64,000 nt of DNA. It comes from Schistocephalus solidus (Eukaryota; Platyhelminthes; Cestoda; Diphyllobothriidea; Diphyllobothriidae). The notes beneath the pieces are model-generated. The model worked only from the letters and a program-made list of their open reading frames with translations. It did not search any database and had not been told where the DNA came from. Of the stretch, positions 25,401 to 36,700 are shown piece by piece. Position 1 is the first letter of the stretch. Each line of letters opens with the position of its first letter. Where the stretch lies: the NCBI GenBank assembly GCA_017591395.1, contig WEDG01000858.1, forward strand, positions 1 to 64,000. Reading direction: 5' to 3'. The translations under genes were made by a program, and so were the position numbers.

Positions 25401-28400
25401 ATTGACCAGCACGGCATGCAAACGAGCGTCAATGTAGCATAGCACTTTAAACTCATACCTATCTCCTGTCTCGGATGATGCCTTCAAGTGGGAATTTGCA
25501 ATTCTAGTCCAATAGAGTACCCCAGCAACGATGAATTGCACTTTTGTCGATTGCTAGTTGGACCTATTCCATTGGTCATTTCACCTCCATGTGTAAAGCC
25601 ACCCATAACTACAGTACACGTTTGGCAGTTAAAATGGAAATCATGAACTCATTATCTCTGTTTGTTTGAAACAAACACTATACGAGGTTCGAGACTCAAA
25701 ACCATCTGCATCTAACATTTCGTAAGTAGCAAACGTTACCATAGTATTAATAAGGAATTGATACCCGCAGGGATTCTGAATGGAAGGTAGACTAAAATAT
25801 ATCCAACCCCTAAAATCAACCGCAGACCTCACTTTATCTCGCAAAACCGGCAATTCCGAAAATCGCAACTTCGTCATTTAATACTTCTATTGATGATCGT
25901 GACAACGGTACCAGCGGAACCAATACTATATCAACGAGTAAATTTTAAATTCTACATTTCCTCTTTAACCATTATTTTTCGAGTTACTTGGTTTTGCCCT
26001 ATATTAATGCGCCGTAGTGAGTTAATATTTAAGATATCAGTAGAAATATATTCTAGTATTTTTGCTGTCTGAAATTATCTCGTTGTCGTTCTCTGTGGTT
26101 TTCTTACGTACATGGGCCTCTAATAAAAGGTATGGTAAGCACACTTTCAAAAAATATCATTTACCGCATAAATAACCAAGCATCGGCTGAACTAATACAT
26201 CCAAAGCAAAGTCATGCGATGATTATACGCTCTGAACCGACATTTTTGGGGTCGATTGCATTATGCACACGTCTACCCAAAAAAAACTGAGTGAAATATA
26301 TGTTTGGATTTCAAGGGGATGGCTACATATCAGTCTGTCTCTTTTATAATTTCCTATGCGAAAGTACGTAGAGCATGTGCTTGCACTTAGACATTTCCCC
26401 TTCATGCATTCCTATCCTCTTCTCTACGGTTCTTTTAATTTAATTTTCTCCCATCTGGTTCTCACATTCAGCATCTAAAAAGAATAAGGATCTCTTCGTT
26501 GTCTCTAATGGAATAGGTAACTGGATTCTACTGGGTTAAGCTCCACTGTTTGTCACGTGATTGGAATGATTCCATGTTTTCGCAGATTATACAGTTTCTC
26601 CTGCTGTTAGCGGTGTCAGTGGTTTAGGTAACGAAAGTTTAGACGAGACCGTTTTCTCATTTTTTATTTTGCCAGCGCTCGTCTTCCACCATGCTTTACT
26701 CCCCTTCAATAAACTTACTCTAAAGCCAGCCAACTGTTGAAAGCAACAGGGCACCTTTTTGTGTTTGGTCCAATGTAAATTCAGGGTAACGGTAATAGCT
26801 TATTTCAATGACCCAAACAACCGCATATGAAGGTTAATATCAGATGAATTTTATCATAAACTTATCTGTTTCTGTATTATTATGGAGTTCCGAGTAGGTA
26901 TAACAAGTTTAAGAGAACTACTATCTTAAATCTAGATAGGTTCTTTGCTAGCTTTACATTTTTTGACTAACAGAGTAATTTACAAGAGTCAAAATCAGTC
27001 AGCTTCAATAATTTCGAAAATCTTGGTTAGTGAATGTTACATCGATCTGTTGAGCATTTGTGTGTGCGAATTTATTTTGCTGTCCAGCTTCCATGCCCAT
27101 TTAAACCACTGGTATACGGACATCATTCTAACTAATTGGGTTTTTTGTTCTTTCGAGTTTAGCACTCTGAAGCTAGTTCTCTAAGTGAAATTTAACATTA
27201 TACGTTTTTTTTAAACTGAGAAAAGTGGCCCTCACTTTTTGACAACTTTTCCTAAAATCCTCTCAAGAAATGTGTTTCTTACACGTATAAATTGGGTTTT
27301 CTGTAGAAATTGAATATTTTTGTTAATTTATTTTATTTGTATATTCGATGAAGGATAAGATTAAATGACAATAGTTCTCCAAAAGTTGGCATTACGTCCT
27401 TCTGGGAGGCCATATTAGCGAGCTAAAAGTGCAAACGGATGTCAATATTTAAAAAATCCTGCTAACTGTGAACAACATAAATCCTTGAAGCCCACTTCAG
27501 TTTTTTGTCTGTTTCAAATAGGCTTTACTTACAATATCCGGACTTGCGGTGCGCGGATCTCCTTTCTATAAAATGCAATACCAATTTTGAAAAAAATTAA
27601 ATACATTTAACTTAAGTTTCTTTCGGCCATTAAACTGCCTTTGATGCCTTGTTTATTGTTTAAGATTAAAAAGCTGGTCAACTAAACTTGGTTAATTCTT
27701 TGCGTACAGCCAAGAGACGTAAACTAACCTTTTAGACATTTCTCACATGATGGATCTAAAAATTAATTGAACATCAATAGATATGAGGCATATGGCTGTC
27801 GTCAGTTTATTATGAAAGTTTATTGCTAAAGTTAAAATGTATACCCATTTTCCCTGTGCCCCAAAGCACTGCACCATGCTCAGATCAAGTAAATTCACCT
27901 GAGCATTTTTTCGCATCCCAGTGAACTAGCCGTGAATTTAAAGGACGCTTTTTGACAACCGGAGTATGAATAGATCGGAAAGTCCTTCTTGTTTAAAAAA
28001 ACTAAATATCTTCAATGTTAGTAGAATAATATGCATAATGGGGTGTTGAAACAAGACCAGGCACCCAGTTCTACGTAGTTATCGTTTTATTTGGATTTAT
28101 TCAAACAAGAGATTGTTTCGAAAATCCATTTATTATTGAACATATGGGATTAGTTATCAAATCGCTCTCAGAAGGGCGAAATGTTTCGGTGATCGTTGCT
28201 GATCGTGAGTTTCGTAGACAGGCTTGAAATGGATTAATAACGCTCTCCACAAGCAATGCACGTTGGGCCTATAAACAGCAATAAAACGCGATATTTAGAC
28301 TAAGGCACGTTCGGATGGTTAAACCGCTTTTGCATGTTGAATTGCATCTGAACAAGCATTGCTTAGACAAGCGATCGGTCCCGAACTGTCCTTCGTTAAA

Positions 28401-28450
28401 GCATTAAAGCTGAGGTGACACGCAGAGTGAAAGCTAAAGGCTGGTGGAAA
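22405..28450. other. Long stretch with only weak open frames
   Basis: 22426-22761 and 22620-22829 (+) are open and polar, the first with several Cys (CYHCGACRLCLTHC). The second ends DGFEGESEISG before a GT and could be an exon. 22865-23209 (+) is also open. None matches a family I know. From 23210 to 28450 I see no convincing gene apart from the telomere-like element near 24620-24753. Confidence 0.35.
24620..24753 (+). repeat. Telomere-like core element, copy 2
   Basis: Degenerate CCCTAAC-type units ('taaccctaccctactccc', 'ccataacctc') are followed by the terminal block GGGGAGCTCCTATTCTCGG. Read backwards, this is GAGAATAGGAGCTCCCC, close to the ends at 53374 and 11018. Confidence 0.5.
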
Positions 28451-28456
28451 GCGAGA

Positions 28457-31400
28457 TTAGGGACTTTGTTTTATCCGCAAATAGCGAGCTAAAAGTTGGT
28501 ATCGATTTACTTCACTTACCTCGTGGCTTCTTTGATGAACTTCTCTTGCCTAAAAAATGAAAGGATTACAGATTGATGATAAAGGTTGATTTGGAAGGAA
28601 GTAAATGAAAGAGCATCTACAGCGAGATAGGGTCGAAACTTAAAATATATACCTTTTGAAGGCTTTCGGTTCGACTTTTGCTCCGCGTTGCGTGAATGAG
28701 ATCGAGCTAAAAGTAGAAGAATTGCATGAACTATGCTCATATAAACCACTAGGTTCCATGTCTCATGCTTTTAATATCTTAGTCAAAAAAGCAAAACCTC
28801 CCAGTGCAAACATAAGTCTATATATATATATGAAAAGAAAAATGCTCTTCGGGAAATGGAGTTTTACTCGTAAATTTTCAAGTTGGTGACACCAACCCGT
28901 CGTCAGACGAAATGAACAGAGGAGAAAGTGAAGTGGCGCGAAGAGCATTTTTCTTTTCATTTTACTATCTCGGGATGCAAACAACCTCTGTTATTCAATA
29001 TATATATATATATTTACATATTTTAGGAAATTTGTAGAGGATGGCGACGAAGTTTCCATTAAAAGGATAGCGTATTTTTGTCAAAGTTAAGAGGTACATA
29101 TTAAGGCATTATAGCAATTATATTTTGAATACGAAAGTAAGAGGAGTCTCCGAAATTAGTACAGTAAACAACAGATCCGACCATTTATGTGGGTTCAATA
29201 TGTCCCAAAAGTTTGGGCTATCGAACCAGTAAAATAAATATCGTTTGTTTTTTATTCTTTCGTTTTCATAACGATGTAAATATTGCAACATTTGATTTCC
29301 CTTTTAACAACTACTGCCTTACCAAATGTGAAAAGAGGTTTACACAGTTTTCCTTCTAGATGCTGGATTACCATTGAAAATAAAAATAAATTTAGTACAA
29401 TACTAAGATAATAATTATAGAATAGAGTTGATATACCTCGTGTACGTTTACGCCAGTAGCCCTCTACAGTCTCGCTGTCATCCGAGTCCGAGTCCGATGA
29501 GGAAGATGAAGAACTGCTTGAGGAGGAGGATGATGACGAGGAAGAGGATGAGGATGAGGACGAGGATGAGGATGTGGAGTCCGAGTCCTCATCGCAGTCT
29601 GTATTAATGAAAGAGAGATCGGGGATCTTACCTCGATTCAAAGACAACAGACAGATGGCTATTTAAATTAAGTACTAACCCACCATTGCGTCTCTTGCTG
29701 CGGTCAGCTCCAACAGTACCATTAGAGGCTTTTTATGGAAACAAACAAAACATCAGAATATTAGCGGGAAATTCATTATTTCGGAATAATCTATATAGTC
29801 TTCAACGTCTATCAAAATAACAGGGTTTCAGGTACAAATGAAACTCACGATTGCCCTTCTTCTTCCAGAGGCGAGAAATAACTATCTTTTCTTCTCCGCA
29901 TTCTGGACCACATCCGCCCTTGCCTGAAATATTTGAGCAAAGTGAATCTTTATGCGAAATTGCGAACGGTCCATACAAAGGAGCTCGCCGCCTCAAAGAG
30001 TCAGAATTACTTAGGAAAACGACCTACCTTGCCCAGTCAGTTTCTCTAAATACTGAACCCGAGGCAATTCACATATTTAACTACGCAAACTAAATGCTTC
30101 TGCAGACATTCAACTGACCTTGAGGCTCATGCTTCCAGAAGCGTTCGACCATAATTTTCTCCTCACCATCGTCCGACGATTCGGAGCACTCTACTTCGCC
30201 TTCCGGCATCTCATCAGACAAATCATCTAAAGTAGTAAAATCTCATTGGACGATCGTCTACCTTCATATAGTGTACGTTTACACATATTATGCAAAATAA
30301 GCCTTACCGTATTCGGGTTTACCGTGGCGTCGCGAAGGTTCATAGGGTGGATACTGCTTCTTTGCTGTAAGTATATTAAAAGTTCACTTTTAAGTAGATA
30401 AACGTGAAACGGTATGCCCATTCATCTTCTGTGTTATAAAGGAAAATAAACGCACCTTTACTGGAGTCCCTTTTGCTCTTCGGAGGACATCGGCACCTGT
30501 CGTCTAGATAAAAACAAAAATTAGTTCTGGATTGGTTTATACTCTCGGGATGATCCGAAGCCATGGAATTAGTGGACTATAAAAACATTACAGTTCCTTT
30601 TTCCTTAGTTCTAATCGTCTGCCTCCACAAAGTGTAGGTAATTTTGAACAAATTTTGTTCCCGTAAGATAATAAGTTACTAAAAAGTCCTTTGGTTGAGT
30701 AACGAATCATCAAAAAACGTATCTTATTAAGCAGTAAACTGCAAGGACTCAAAAACAAGGTACTATGCGCAGCCTGGGGACTTTCAACTAATATACTGAA
30801 TACATCGAGTGAAAACTGGGCAAACAGTTTTCGAAGATGCTTGTAGTAGTCAAGAATCGAATTTTCTGCTTACCACGTCTTGTTGGACACTTTTGTGGCA
30901 TGATATCTGAACCTTGCGTGTGAAACGATTGACTGTAAAAAGGCTGTCGTATGCAAAAAATGTAGACCTTTAAAGTGTTTCAACTAACCAATCACCTTGA
31001 AACCTGTTGTAACAAGTGCTCCTATTGTTCTACAAGTCCGCAACAGTCAGCAGAACTCTGAATGACGAGGTGTTCTGTGAGGGCTCACACCCAATTAGTG
31101 GCAATACTTTACTACGACAAAAGTGAGCGCGATGCCAGGAAGCATTCGGCTTAAAACGGCTTAATTGACTTTAGGAGCACTCATTGTAAGCATAGATGGG
31201 TCACAAGAGGCCGTGAGAGGTGGCCTAGGAAACCAACGCGTCATAACTAGAGCGTTTCACGTAAATATTCGTGCAAGCAGAATTCTTAAAGCGCTATATG
31301 GTAACCGTGGGGATCGGGGTTTTGTGCACTTTGCTTTGTACTTCAGGAGAGTTCTAACGGTAACAGAAGAAGGTGCAGAAATCTGACACCATTTCAACCC

Positions 31401-32957
31401 TTTTTTTAATATTACGGTGCTTACGGTTAAACGATTACAAAATTCAACATTACAAACTGAATTTTAAAATCTCAATTTCCGTTTGTGATTAGTTCATGCT
31501 TTAGAATTTGGGGGGAGAAACTTCTGAAATATTAATGAGAACGCTCAAGAAGTGGACAGCTAGAAAATCCGCAGTATAAAACAAATGCTGCATTTTGGAT
31601 GTGGGTCTATTGAATGCTGAAAGGCAAGTTGAGACTGTGACATTAAAAATTTGCTTATTGCAGAGTTCGTTAGATGCTGTAAACTACTAAGGGAACTACA
31701 TTAAAAAAACTCGTAGTATAACCGTATAAATATATCGCACCAATGCACTCACAGTCTGCCACATGCAAACGATTTCATGTGACGAACTTCCCCTTTGATC
31801 TGTTAACTCGCAATGGCAAATCTCACGCAGGACATAATTTGACGTGTGTAATTAGTTTGAACGCTTTTTACTGAAAGATTCATTTAAAATTTCAACTTAA
31901 ACATAACATTTTTTAAAAAGTACTTACCGCTTGAAACAAGCTGTGTTTTAGGTAATTACCAAATTTGAAGATTGTTTCTTAAAAGTAAATGGTTTCAATA
32001 GATCAAGTATCCAGTGCTGTGTATAATGCACCCATCAGTAACTCAGATTCTCTTAGTCATTTTCCAAATAGATATATAAACTTTTACATTCTTTGGTAAA
32101 ACTGCCAGAAAATTTTGCAATGTACATGTTTTGCCCCAAAGGGACTGTCGTGCCTATAGGAACAACTAAACCTCGGTTTCAAGATAGAAGTCATTACACA
32201 GATAGCGCAAACTCCATTACCTTCACCTTAAATTGCAGGAAACTTTTAAAAAAACAGATGGTTACTGTGAAAGCTGACTGTGCATAATTGCACTTTCTCG
32301 AAAGAAGAAATAACCGGTCACACGTCAGGGCAGTATTTGTTCGATGGGAAAATTACTGCTGTATGTTGCAGAAACTGATACCAACCGTGAACAAAAAAAG
32401 ACCTAACCAGTTAAAACATAGGAGATTTTGTTAAAGCAATTACCAGTAATTTGTACGCGAAAGTGGGAGAAACTCACCTCATCGGCAGGGACCCTGTTGA
32501 AAAAGATAACGAGAAAAGCCTGGAGTTTGAAACTTGCTACTTTTTTCATTTGCCTTTTGTGTCTTCTGCATATCGTTATCAAGAATATACCCCCGAAATA
32601 CTATCTTTACTAAAAATTACAAATATTTTCTACCGGGATCCTAATAATCTGCCATGGGTGGATGTCAGTAATCAAATGTATTTCTTGCTTCATCTACGCT
32701 GGTGATCTTATGCAGCTGTAGAACGATCAATATAGCATTTCTTTCAGTTTTATAGTCGACGGAACTCAAATTTTTATGTATTTTTGGTCTGATGAAACCT
32801 TCTTTCTGGCCTAAAATGTTCCAATTTGGGGGGGGGGGGGTAGAAATTGGTAGGCCATTACTCCTGGAGATAAAACGCTTCACTCCATGGAATCAAATAA
32901 GTTCATGTTGTACAGCATTCAGTGGGGATGCTCGAACGGTCCCATCGCTTACCACAT
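28457..32957 (-). CDS. Micro-exon-type gene (predicted, many symmetric exons)
   Basis: Exons with GT/AG borders on -: 32478-32493, 31928-31940 and 30989-31003 (tentative), 30874-30906, 30456-30503, 30308-30364, 30119-30226, 30028-30045, 29849-29923, 29684-29728, 29632-29658, 29437-29598, 29323-29355, 28653-28706, 28520-28549 and a possible last exon 28457-28488 ending TAA. A start ATG at 32955-32957 before a good donor (gtaagc) is the weakest part. From 31003 down to 28520 every exon is a multiple of three and in phase 1-1, so any can be skipped without a frameshift. The joined frame stays open for about 256 codons. Contents: Cys/Arg/Lys-rich exons, two exons with EEKI...RxWK, a poly-Ser/Asp exon, and a basic tail (NRKPSK, SSSKKPR) like a nuclear signal. 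No signal peptide or known domain. Known: flatworm micro-exon genes have this layout. Function unknown. Confidence 0.6.
28520..28549 (-). CDS. Micro-exon, 30 bp (basic: KRSSSKKPR)
   Basis: Strong sites on both sides (acceptor 'cattttttag', donor 'gtaagtgaa'). Phase 1-1, 10 codons, Ser/Lys/Arg-rich. The intron after it would be only 31 bp if the last exon begins at 28488. Confidence 0.6.
28653..28706 (-). CDS. Micro-exon, 54 bp (ARSHSRNAEQ...)
   Basis: Acceptor 'cttctacttttag', donor 'gtatat'. 18 codons in phase 1-1, very polar, rich in Arg, Ser, Lys and Asn. Confidence 0.55.
28832..28958. repeat. Inverted-repeat element with 20-bp perfect arms
   Basis: Arms 28832-28851 (gaaaagaaaaatgctcttcg) and 28939-28958 are exact reverse complements, with an 87-bp centre. 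TA microsatellites flank it (about 28819-28831 and 28998-29014). It lies in the intron between the 33-bp and 54-bp exons of the micro-exon gene. It could be a small MITE. Confidence 0.6.
29323..29355 (-). CDS. Micro-exon, 33 bp (EGKLCKPLFTF)
   Basis: Acceptor 'catctag', donor 'gtaaggc'. 11 codons, phase 1-1. An acceptor further upstream would bring in a stop, so this border is the only open choice. Confidence 0.5.
29437..29598 (-). CDS. Micro-exon, 162 bp, poly-Ser/Asp
   Basis: Acceptor 'ctttcattaatacag', donor 'gtatat'. 54 codons in phase 1-1: DCDEDSDST, a run of about 25 Ser, DSDSDDSE and then VEGYWRKRTR. The Ser run is coded by mixed tcN/agY codons, so it is not a simple trinucleotide expansion only. 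Such acidic Ser tracts are typical casein kinase 2 substrates (general knowledge). The terminal W-R/K motif recurs in two other exons. Confidence 0.65.
29632..29658 (-). CDS. Micro-exon, 27 bp (AICLLSLNR)
   Basis: Donor 'gtaagatc' is strong. The acceptor 'aatttaaatag' would leave an upstream intron of only 25 bp (29659-29683) and a downstream intron of 33 bp. Not splicing this 25-bp piece would break the frame into the Ser exon. Tentative but phase-consistent. Confidence 0.45.
29684..29728 (-). CDS. Micro-exon, 45 bp (PSNGTVGADRSKRRN)
   Basis: Acceptor 'tgtttccataaaaag', donor 'gtgggt'. 15 codons in phase 1-1, polar and basic at the end. Confidence 0.5.
29849..29923 (-). CDS. Micro-exon, 75 bp with EEKIVISRLWKKK
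   Basis: Acceptor 'ctcaaatatttcag', donor 'gtgagt'. 25 codons in phase 1-1: GKGGCGPECG then EEKIVISRLWKKKGN. The second half repeats the end of the 108-bp exon. Confidence 0.65.
30028..30045 (-). CDS. Micro-exon, 18 bp (EKLTGQ)
   Basis: Acceptor 'ttcagtatttag', donor 'gtaggtc'. 6 codons in phase 1-1, in the size class typical of flatworm micro-exons. Confidence 0.5.
30119..30226 (-). CDS. Micro-exon, 108 bp with EEKIMVERFWK
   Basis: Acceptor 'ttttactactttag', donor 'gtcagt'. 36 codons in phase 1-1: acidic DDLSDEMPEGEVE, CSESSDDG, then EEKIMVERFWKHEPQ. Likely duplicated with the 75-bp exon. Confidence 0.65.
30308..30364 (-). CDS. Micro-exon, 57 bp (AKKQYPPYEPSRRHG...)
   Basis: Acceptor 'aatatacttacag', donor 'gtaaggc'. 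19 codons in phase 1-1, rich in Pro, Tyr, Lys and Arg. Confidence 0.6.
30456..30503 (-). CDS. Micro-exon, 48 bp (DDRCRCPPKSKRDSSK)
   Basis: Acceptor 'tttgtttttatctag', donor 'gtgcgt'. 16 codons in phase 1-1, with a CxC pair and basic residues. Confidence 0.6.
30874..30906 (-). CDS. Micro-exon, 33 bp (DIMPQKCPTRR)
   Basis: Acceptor 'cgcaaggttcag', donor 'gtaagcag'. 11 codons in phase 1-1. Confidence 0.5.
32827..32840 (+). repeat. Homopolymer G run
   Basis: About twelve consecutive G near 32827-32840, an isolated mononucleotide tract in otherwise AT-rich DNA. Possible G-quadruplex or sequencing-length uncertainty. Confidence 0.6.
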
Positions 32958-33151
32958 TGGTAAATATCAATAATCGCGACGAAAGTAGAAGCGGCTCAGA
33001 GCTTATTCAGTTTACTTAAAAGTCTGTCAACTGTGATTTAACTCTCGAATCCACCTAACTGAGGGACTAGCTACAAAGACTCCTTGGATTCGATTTTTCA
33101 TAAGTAAAGAAATATTGTTCGATGGTCGGAATCATGTCTTTTCATCTGAGC

Positions 33152-33446
33152 TTTCGAATTCTTACTGGAGTCCATCGTCAGAGATAAAAGCGGCATCAAA
33201 ACAAGCAACAGTTATAGAGGACAGGAGCAAACAAAAAAACATTAACTAAAATCCGGAAATATCTGCGCATATTTCCGTATATCGATTGACTGATTTCTCA
33301 TCGGAGGCCCAGGCTTCAACCAATTCGAGGATGTTTTCGATTCTGGTGTGGGTGGTTTTTTTCATGGCTTTGAAGTTAAACTCGTGTTCCTGCGGGTTTT
33401 TTCGCCGCTTTTATCTCTGACGACAAAACCCAGTAAAAGTTTGAAA
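33152..33446. repeat. Inverted-repeat (MITE-like) element
   Basis: 33176-33194 (cgtcagagataaaagcggc) and 33404-33422 are perfect inverted repeats of 19 bp. Pairing continues outward imperfectly ('tttcgaattcttactgg' against 'cccagtaaaagtttgaaa'). About 210 bp lie between. No coding content. Looks like a small non-autonomous element. Confidence 0.6.
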
Positions 33447-33718
33447 AACCAGCTGAATAAAAAGGTGGTCAGTGATGGAATAGCTTTATTCTCCTGCTTT
33501 TCTCGTACATACACCTGGAATGCGAACATTTGCCTTAATTCATGCGATCTTCTCCCAGCTCGTAGGTCTGAGATCTAAGACGTCCTTTTTAACATTCAGC
33601 TCGTGCATATTCGGGAACCAATACGTGCTTGCCGCAACCAAGTGGCTATTTCCTCTTTTCAACCAACGCGCTTACTTCCGTAGTTAAACATTTTGGTTCT
33701 GTCTTGTCATTAGAAGGA

Positions 33719-33757
33719 GAAAATCCCCAATTTGTCCTCAGGAACTCGGGGATTTTC
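33719..33757. other. Perfect 10-bp hairpin
   Basis: GAAAATCCCC at 33719-33728 pairs with GGGGATTTTC at 33748-33757, 19-base loop. No terminator or gene context supports a function. Confidence 0.5.
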
Positions 33758-36700
33758 AGCTACATAGACGAACGGACTCTCGATGGTTATGAAGACGCAT
33801 ATAGGCTTCCAATCTGCTGGCATAAAAACGTGACGCCAACGTCGCAGAGCGGAGATTAAGGGAATGTCCTCATCTAGTGATCCCTGCAGCGCAAATCAAG
33901 GCTTGTCTTTGTAAATACCTCAAGTACTGTGTCCAGATCACTGCTGTCGTTCTGTGCATTTTTTCTGTTAACAGTTCAACCGTCGCAAAAAACGAAGCTA
34001 ATATGGCGTTCCTATGGTGTTTGCAGTATGCCTACTTGCGCTTGAATTACTTTATCATATAAAAGACTTGCACGCATCTGCTGCCTTCAACTCCTACCCC
34101 GCTTTGTCTTTTCCATCACCAAAATGATCCCGGAGAGAGTCAAGCAGACCGCAGGCGGACTAGGAGGCAGTGGCTAATGAAGCCAAATAGACCGTCTACG
34201 TTGACGGAGATGCACACGTACGGTCTGGTCTGTATACGCTATCGCAAAGAAGTCGTTTATTTAAGTATATTTCAGAAATTAATTACCTGCCTAGTTCCGG
34301 ATGCCCCAAACTCCATGTCCTTAAGGACGTTAGAGTGTATGAACTCCCTCGCAGAATTCCTAATTTGCCACCCATTTTAAACTTTTTTTACATAGGGATG
34401 ACACCATGGAAGGGATTTACACAGTTGGGTCTTCGGAGAGTTGAGTGCAGCAGCAACAGCATACTGTGGACTGCGATGCAGTTTCTTTCTTAGAATTCTT
34501 TTGGTGCTACTATTTTCTCAGGAGGTACTTTTTCTTGGATATTCACTTTGGTTACTGATTTGATTATTTGCTTACTTAGTTTTTAATGTAGCTGGTGCTT
34601 ACTAGCTCACTAATGCTCCTCACTCCTAGTTAATGGGAGAGTGCTGAACTCCACTGCAGCTTGGTCTAATTGCTAATGGTAAACAAGACGGCGCAGATCA
34701 CGCTGAGATATTAATAAAGTTTAGTTTACCGGTTAACCTGTAGCGTTTTTAACTAGGGTCCGATTTTTTAAAGTGTTACTTTTCTACTCCGAAGAAAATG
34801 AGGGTTGAAAGAGTGAGAAAAAATAAGAAGCCCGGATCCCACGACTGGCTCTCTTGGAAGGCAAAAGAAGGACCTTTGCCCATCACCACAAGCCCCATGC
34901 AGTTGTACGAATATCAAAAACATGCTGAAAACTAAAATCGCTTATTTGCATATTGTCTTTAGAGTGGCAAGAGTTCTGTGCTCTTTATCTTAGCCGCAAT
35001 TCGCATGAATTGGCCTGCTTTAAGCCATAGGTGGTTCTCGAAGTGGTTTCCTGGGATTTTTTTACCTGCATGCCTGCTAGCTTTCACCGCTCTTATATAG
35101 GAGAATCTATGTTAGTGTTGTTACTGTTTTTACACAATTTTTTAGGAGCAGGTTTTGGATTTGTTACAATTTCTGTTAATCATCCTACTTTCTGACCCCT
35201 TTCAAGAAACCACTCTACTCGGGACATTTCTTGTAAAAGCCGATAAAGTTGTTCTCACCTTCGATGAAACTTATACGCCAAAAATGGCCGAAAAAAATTA
35301 TAACTTACAAACCTATGTTAACTACATTTTCTGCCTTCGTTTAAATAAAGTTGAAACGTTGCAGACCATGCAACATGGGCACTTTCCCGGGCTCAATTTC
35401 TAACTATCCAAGATAATTACCGACTACATTCATGTCATTTTAATGAGGGCAGCACAATGATTCATCTCACGTATGTCAAAATACTTTATTTTTCTTCGTC
35501 GCACTTTGTCCGTGAGTTCAACATACACTTGAAGTTTTTGCATTGTTTGCTTCAACCGAAAAACGCCGCGGTGTGTTAATATGCTTAGGTGGTTATGGTG
35601 CGGCTTCTGGATCTCCTAACTGGCCTCTTCAGGTTAGTACTGCCGACGTTGTCTGGGCCTGAATGACCCAGGAAGCTTTGCGAAATTCTTTCATATTCCT
35701 TTGAATACTCTAACCATCCAAGATGTTCATAAACATGTAGATAACTTTCACTATAAATGAGACTTAGCCTGTAGGCAATCGCGTTCGAGGCTCCCTATTC
35801 ACGCGTTTTTGTGATTTCACCATACTTTCACTTCTTAGCTTAACGATTGTGGCCAGGTATGTGGCTAACATGGTTCATAACCTTTGCTATAAACGCATCA
35901 TAACGACATCTTTTCTTCGTAGTTACGCTGTTTTAAAGTATTGAGTAATTCCAGGTTTAGGCATTTTGTACTTTTAAAAGCAGAAGTGGCGTTACTTATG
36001 AAGAGGCTGTGCGATGCAATGATTCTCAAGGAAACTTACACGTGATGATATAGAATCTCATTTGCCTACTTGTGCAATGCGCTTAACTGTGAACATGGAT
36101 TTTTGCGATACGGGTTATCATAATCTTTGATCCGCACCCTATGATATCTCGGTTAAGTTAGGCTGTATAACTGGCCTCAATCCTGGCATGTACTGCAGTT
36201 AATTACTCCTTGATGCCCTCGTGAAAGTGGTTAACTCTCATGGCGAGATCGGTTCTATTCTCAAATTTATCTTTTAAAGCACATCAGGCAAAAATTAAGT
36301 GTTTGATTTTAAAGAATTCTCAAATCGTGTATATGACAGGCACATGATTTTGCTCCAGTGGTGGTCACATGCTTTGCTTTCTTATTTCAGTTGATGCGTC
36401 GTTTCATTTTTCAAGACACTGGCTAAATGACCGAATCTTTCACTGTTCGACCAAAACACCAATAAACTTACCCCTTGGTGTTAGCATACTGTACTTACTC
36501 TTTTGATTGCCTACCAGCGGCTACATTCACACATTCCACTTAGTCAGATTTCACATTTCCCGATAAGAATAGTCATGCTGGTTACCCGCACACACCATCA
36601 AAAAAACGGTACTCATCAATTCTTTGAATTCTCAACTCAGGCGCATTGCTGGGTAGTGGGTGCTGTCACAAGGAACCACATCTCTCGAATGTCACTAAGG

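Noticed and set aside
29437..29647. Single-exon poly-Ser protein of 131 aa
   Set aside because: Both edges are better explained by splice sites that keep phase 1; reading through gives an unrelated AT-rich tail.
32215..32245. A 6-bp micro-exon on -
   Set aside because: Site words are present but such a short exon cannot be supported without transcripts.
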